The notes beneath the pieces were generated by a model that was given only the letters and a program-made list of their open reading frames with translations, did not search any database and was not told the origin of the DNA. Both the position numbers and the translations under genes were made by a program. Positions 49,914 to 51,776 of a DNA stretch of 51,776 nucleotides are shown in pieces (the first letter of the stretch is position 1; every line of letters starts with the position of its first letter). The DNA lies in IMG/VR virus record IMGVR_UViG_3300025133_000153, positions 1 through 51,776 of that record; one strand, 5' to 3'. The DNA is from a virus.

Positions 49914-50933
49914 ATGAATGAAGAAACCGGAAGAATGACCGAAGAAGACAAGTTTTTAGGTGTTAGAACCACGATAGAACCTCCTGCGGAGACGGAAACG
50001 AGTGCCGATGTGGGTGAAATCGACATTGAAGTCGTGGATGACCGCCCGGAAGAGGACCAGAGGGGTGTTCCGGCGGCAAAAAGCGACGATGATGGGGCTG
50101 CATCGGACGAAGAGATCGCACAATTGGGTCAACGTGCCCAAAAACGCATAAAAAAGCTTAAATGGGAGTACCATGAAGAGCGTAGGGCCAAAGAAGCGTC
50201 GGACAGGCTTGCAAATGAGGCAGTAAATTACACTCAGAGCCTCCAAACGGAGAATCAACGGCTTTTAAGGCTTGTTCAAGACTCTCAGACGGCTTTAACG
50301 CAGCAAAGTAAGGATAAAGCAGATGCATCACTCGTAATTGCCCAAGAAAACTTCAAAAGAGCGCATGAATCGGGTGATTCCGACCAAATTACCCTTGCAC
50401 AGCAGCATTTGACCAATGCACAGCTTTCTCAGGCTCATGCTCCGGCTGTTTCGCAGAAAATTATTGATAATTGGAAGCAACAGGTGCTGGCAGAGAATCA
50501 ACAGATCGCTGCACAGCAACAGCAGTATATTCCAGAGCCGATTCAGCCTGATGCTAAGGCTATGGAATGGCAAGAGCGCAACCCCTGGTTCGGTGTTGAC
50601 AAGGAACTAACGAGTTTCGCATATGGTGTACACGAGAAACTAGTTGGAGATGAAGGCATTGACCCTGAGTCTGAAGAATATTATGAATTGATTGATTCTC
50701 GTATGAAAGAAGTTTTTCCTACGCAATTCGGTAGTAGCAACCAACGCACCAATAACACGATGGTTGTTGACGCCGCACCGCCTCGAAAAAAATCCGTGGT
50801 AGCGTCTGCTTCTAGAAATAGTGGAGCTAAACCACGCACCGTCCGATTGACGGAAACCCAGGTTAGACTCGCGAAACGCTTGGGACTTTCACCTCAGCAA
50901 TATGCGGCCCAGTTAATGAAGGAGATGGTCTAA
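49914..50933 (+). CDS. Capsid scaffolding protein
   Basis: A 339-aa protein with an acidic disordered start, a central coiled coil (AQKRIKKLKWEYHEERRAKEASDRL; LQTENQRLLRLVQDSQ), a Gln-rich helix and a basic C-terminus (KPRTVRLTETQVRLAKRLGLSPQQYAAQLMKEM). This acidic coiled-coil/basic-tail layout and its position after the portal are typical of scaffolds. It would drive procapsid assembly and then leave. Confidence 0.85.
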   Translation: MNEETGRMTEEDKFLGVRTTIEPPAETETSADVGEIDIEVVDDRPEEDQRGVPAAKSDDDGAASDEEIAQLGQRAQKRIKKLKWEYHEERRAKEASDRLANEAVNYTQSLQTENQRLLRLVQDSQTALTQQSKDKADASLVIAQENFKRAHESGDSDQITLAQQHLTNAQLSQAHAPAVSQKIIDNWKQQVLAENQQIAAQQQQYIPEPIQPDAKAMEWQERNPWFGVDKELTSFAYGVHEKLVGDEGIDPESEEYYELIDSRMKEVFPTQFGSSNQRTNNTMVVDAAPPRKKSVVASASRNSGAKPRTVRLTETQVRLAKRLGLSPQQYAAQLMKEMV

Positions 50934-51403
50934 TGGCTGAAGAACGCGCTACACGGGAACCCCGTGATCTAGAGACTCGTGAAAATGAGACTCGTGAAAA
51001 ATCTTGGGAACCTGCATCGATCCTTCCAGATCCCGATCCACAGGATGGATGGGTGTTCAGATGGATACGGACATCAATGGTTGGCAACCTTGATAACACG
51101 AATGTTTCAAAACGCTTTCGTGAAGGATGGGAACCAGTTCGTGCCGAAGATCACCCGGAACTTCAGATTATGAGTGATCATAAGTCGGAATGGGGTGAGA
51201 AGGGCGGTATTGAGGTTGGCGGTCTCCTCTTGTGCAAGGCACCGGAGGAATTAGTGGATCAGAGAAAAGCGTACTACAAAAGTCATGCTGAATCTCAGAT
51301 GCAGGCCGTTGACAATAATTATATGCGTGAGAACGATCCACGGATGCCAGTTCTCGCGCCTGATCGTAAAACTCGTGTGGCATTTGGTGGCGGAAGCCGC
51401 TGA
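50933..51403 (+). CDS. Conserved small head-region protein
   Basis: A 156-aa protein overlapping the scaffold stop in TAATG. It has an Arg/Glu-rich start (RATREPRDLETRENETREK), then GWVFRWIRTSMVGNLDNTNVSKRFREGWEPV, GGLLLCKAPEELV and a conserved-looking end (YMRENDPRMPVLAPDRKTRVAFGGG). The pattern recurs between scaffold and capsid genes in marine phages. Function unknown; likely capsid-associated. Confidence 0.75.
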   Translation: MAEERATREPRDLETRENETREKSWEPASILPDPDPQDGWVFRWIRTSMVGNLDNTNVSKRFREGWEPVRAEDHPELQIMSDHKSEWGEKGGIEVGGLLLCKAPEELVDQRKAYYKSHAESQMQAVDNNYMRENDPRMPVLAPDRKTRVAFGGGSR

Positions 51404-51431
51404 TGTCCAAATTAAATAGGAATTAACTACC

Positions 51432-51776
51432 ATGGCTGCTTCAGCTTCACCATACGGTGCGAGGCCAATTGGTACGTTGAGTGCCTCCGGCTCATATACG
51501 GGCAAGGTGAGACACTTACCAATTGCCAGCACCTACGGTACTGCGCTTTTCAATGGTGATTTCGTAACGGTTCACACAGATGGTACTATTGTTAAAGATA
51601 CTGGTACTACTGCGTTGAATTCCGCCGGAATCTTCGTGGGTTGTTCCTACACACCAAGTACAACAAATCAGAAGACGTTTAACACGCAGTGGCCTGCGTC
51701 TACAACGGCAACTGATGCGATGGCTTATGTGATTGACGACCCGAATGTTGTATTTCAAATGCAGGGAGACGAGGCC
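51432..51776 (+). CDS. Head structural protein, N-terminal part (3' truncated)
   Basis: 115 codons are visible from ATG 51432 to the window edge with no stop. It starts ASASPYGARPIGTLSASGSYTGKVRHLPIAS and has FNGDFVTV, GIFVGCSY and MAYVIDDPNVVFQMQGDEA. This is a beta-rich family found next to scaffold and capsid genes of marine phages, either a decoration or a capsid protein. Which of the two cannot be decided from the fragment. Confidence 0.7.
   Translation, partial: MAASASPYGARPIGTLSASGSYTGKVRHLPIASTYGTALFNGDFVTVHTDGTIVKDTGTTALNSAGIFVGCSYTPSTTNQKTFNTQWPASTTATDAMAYVIDDPNVVFQMQGDEA

Noticed and set aside
1-51776. CRISPR array or insertion sequence
   Set aside because: No regularly spaced identical repeats with unique spacers and no transposase were seen; short repeats are confined to the regions listed.

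Overview
This window is most of the genome of a tailed double-stranded DNA phage, very probably a short-tailed (podovirus-like) phage of an aquatic bacterium. Evidence: terminase subunits, a large portal with a helical C-terminal tail, a scaffold, a P22 gp10-like tail hub with no tape-measure or sheath genes, a fibre C-terminus of a type common in marine phage contigs, and a 2446-residue LPD38-type giant virion protein. Genes are packed with ATGA, TGATG and TAATG overlaps and strong GGAGG-type ribosome sites. Neither end is a gene boundary: the first gene lacks its start and the last lacks its end. I saw no integrase, no DNA polymerase and no RNA polymerase.

Layout. 1-24990 (+): late genes. 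Fibre end, two small proteins, tail hub, three very large low-complexity proteins rich in Pro/Gly or Gln/Ala, the giant 2446-aa protein, a holin-like protein, an M15 peptidase endolysin, an ADP-ribosyltransferase-like protein, a zinc ribbon, a metallophosphoesterase, a winged-helix protein and a spanin-like membrane/coiled-coil protein. 24973-29822 (-): PAPS-reductase-like protein, small proteins, a lipoprotein, a ribbon-helix-helix protein, an SSB-like protein with an acidic tail, a Sak3-type annealing protein and a PD-(D/E)XK exonuclease. 29896-32084 (+): RusA resolvase and a primase-helicase, closed by a terminator. 32274-40974 (-): about 30 small genes of largely unknown function, including DUF932/TIGR03299, DUF551-like, DUF7227-like and DUF6915-like proteins, many tiny zinc-binding or single-span membrane proteins, and ten genes below 60 codons.

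40975-43833 is the most unusual part. It contains a run of hairpins including a tRNA-like acceptor/T-arm, then terS (+). Between terS and terL sits a reverse-strand, GC-richer single gene with its own intrinsic terminator, flanked by near-identical inverted repeats and accompanied by three CTTTC-NN-GAAAG palindromes. It looks like a moron-type insertion. Then come a second reverse gene and a repeat-rich promoter region.

43834-51776 (+): terL, a ParB-like protein, the portal, a small helical protein, a GroES-like protein, the scaffold, a small protein and the start of a head protein. The order head, tail, fibre, lysis is completed if the window ends join on a circular map.

How it works together: annealing protein, exonuclease, SSB-like protein, RusA and primase-helicase form a recombination-linked replication set. 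The missing polymerase suggests use of the host enzyme or a gene outside the window. TerS/TerL package DNA through the portal, and holin, M15 peptidase and spanin-like protein would lyse the cell. All functions are read by eye from protein motifs and context; no searches were run.
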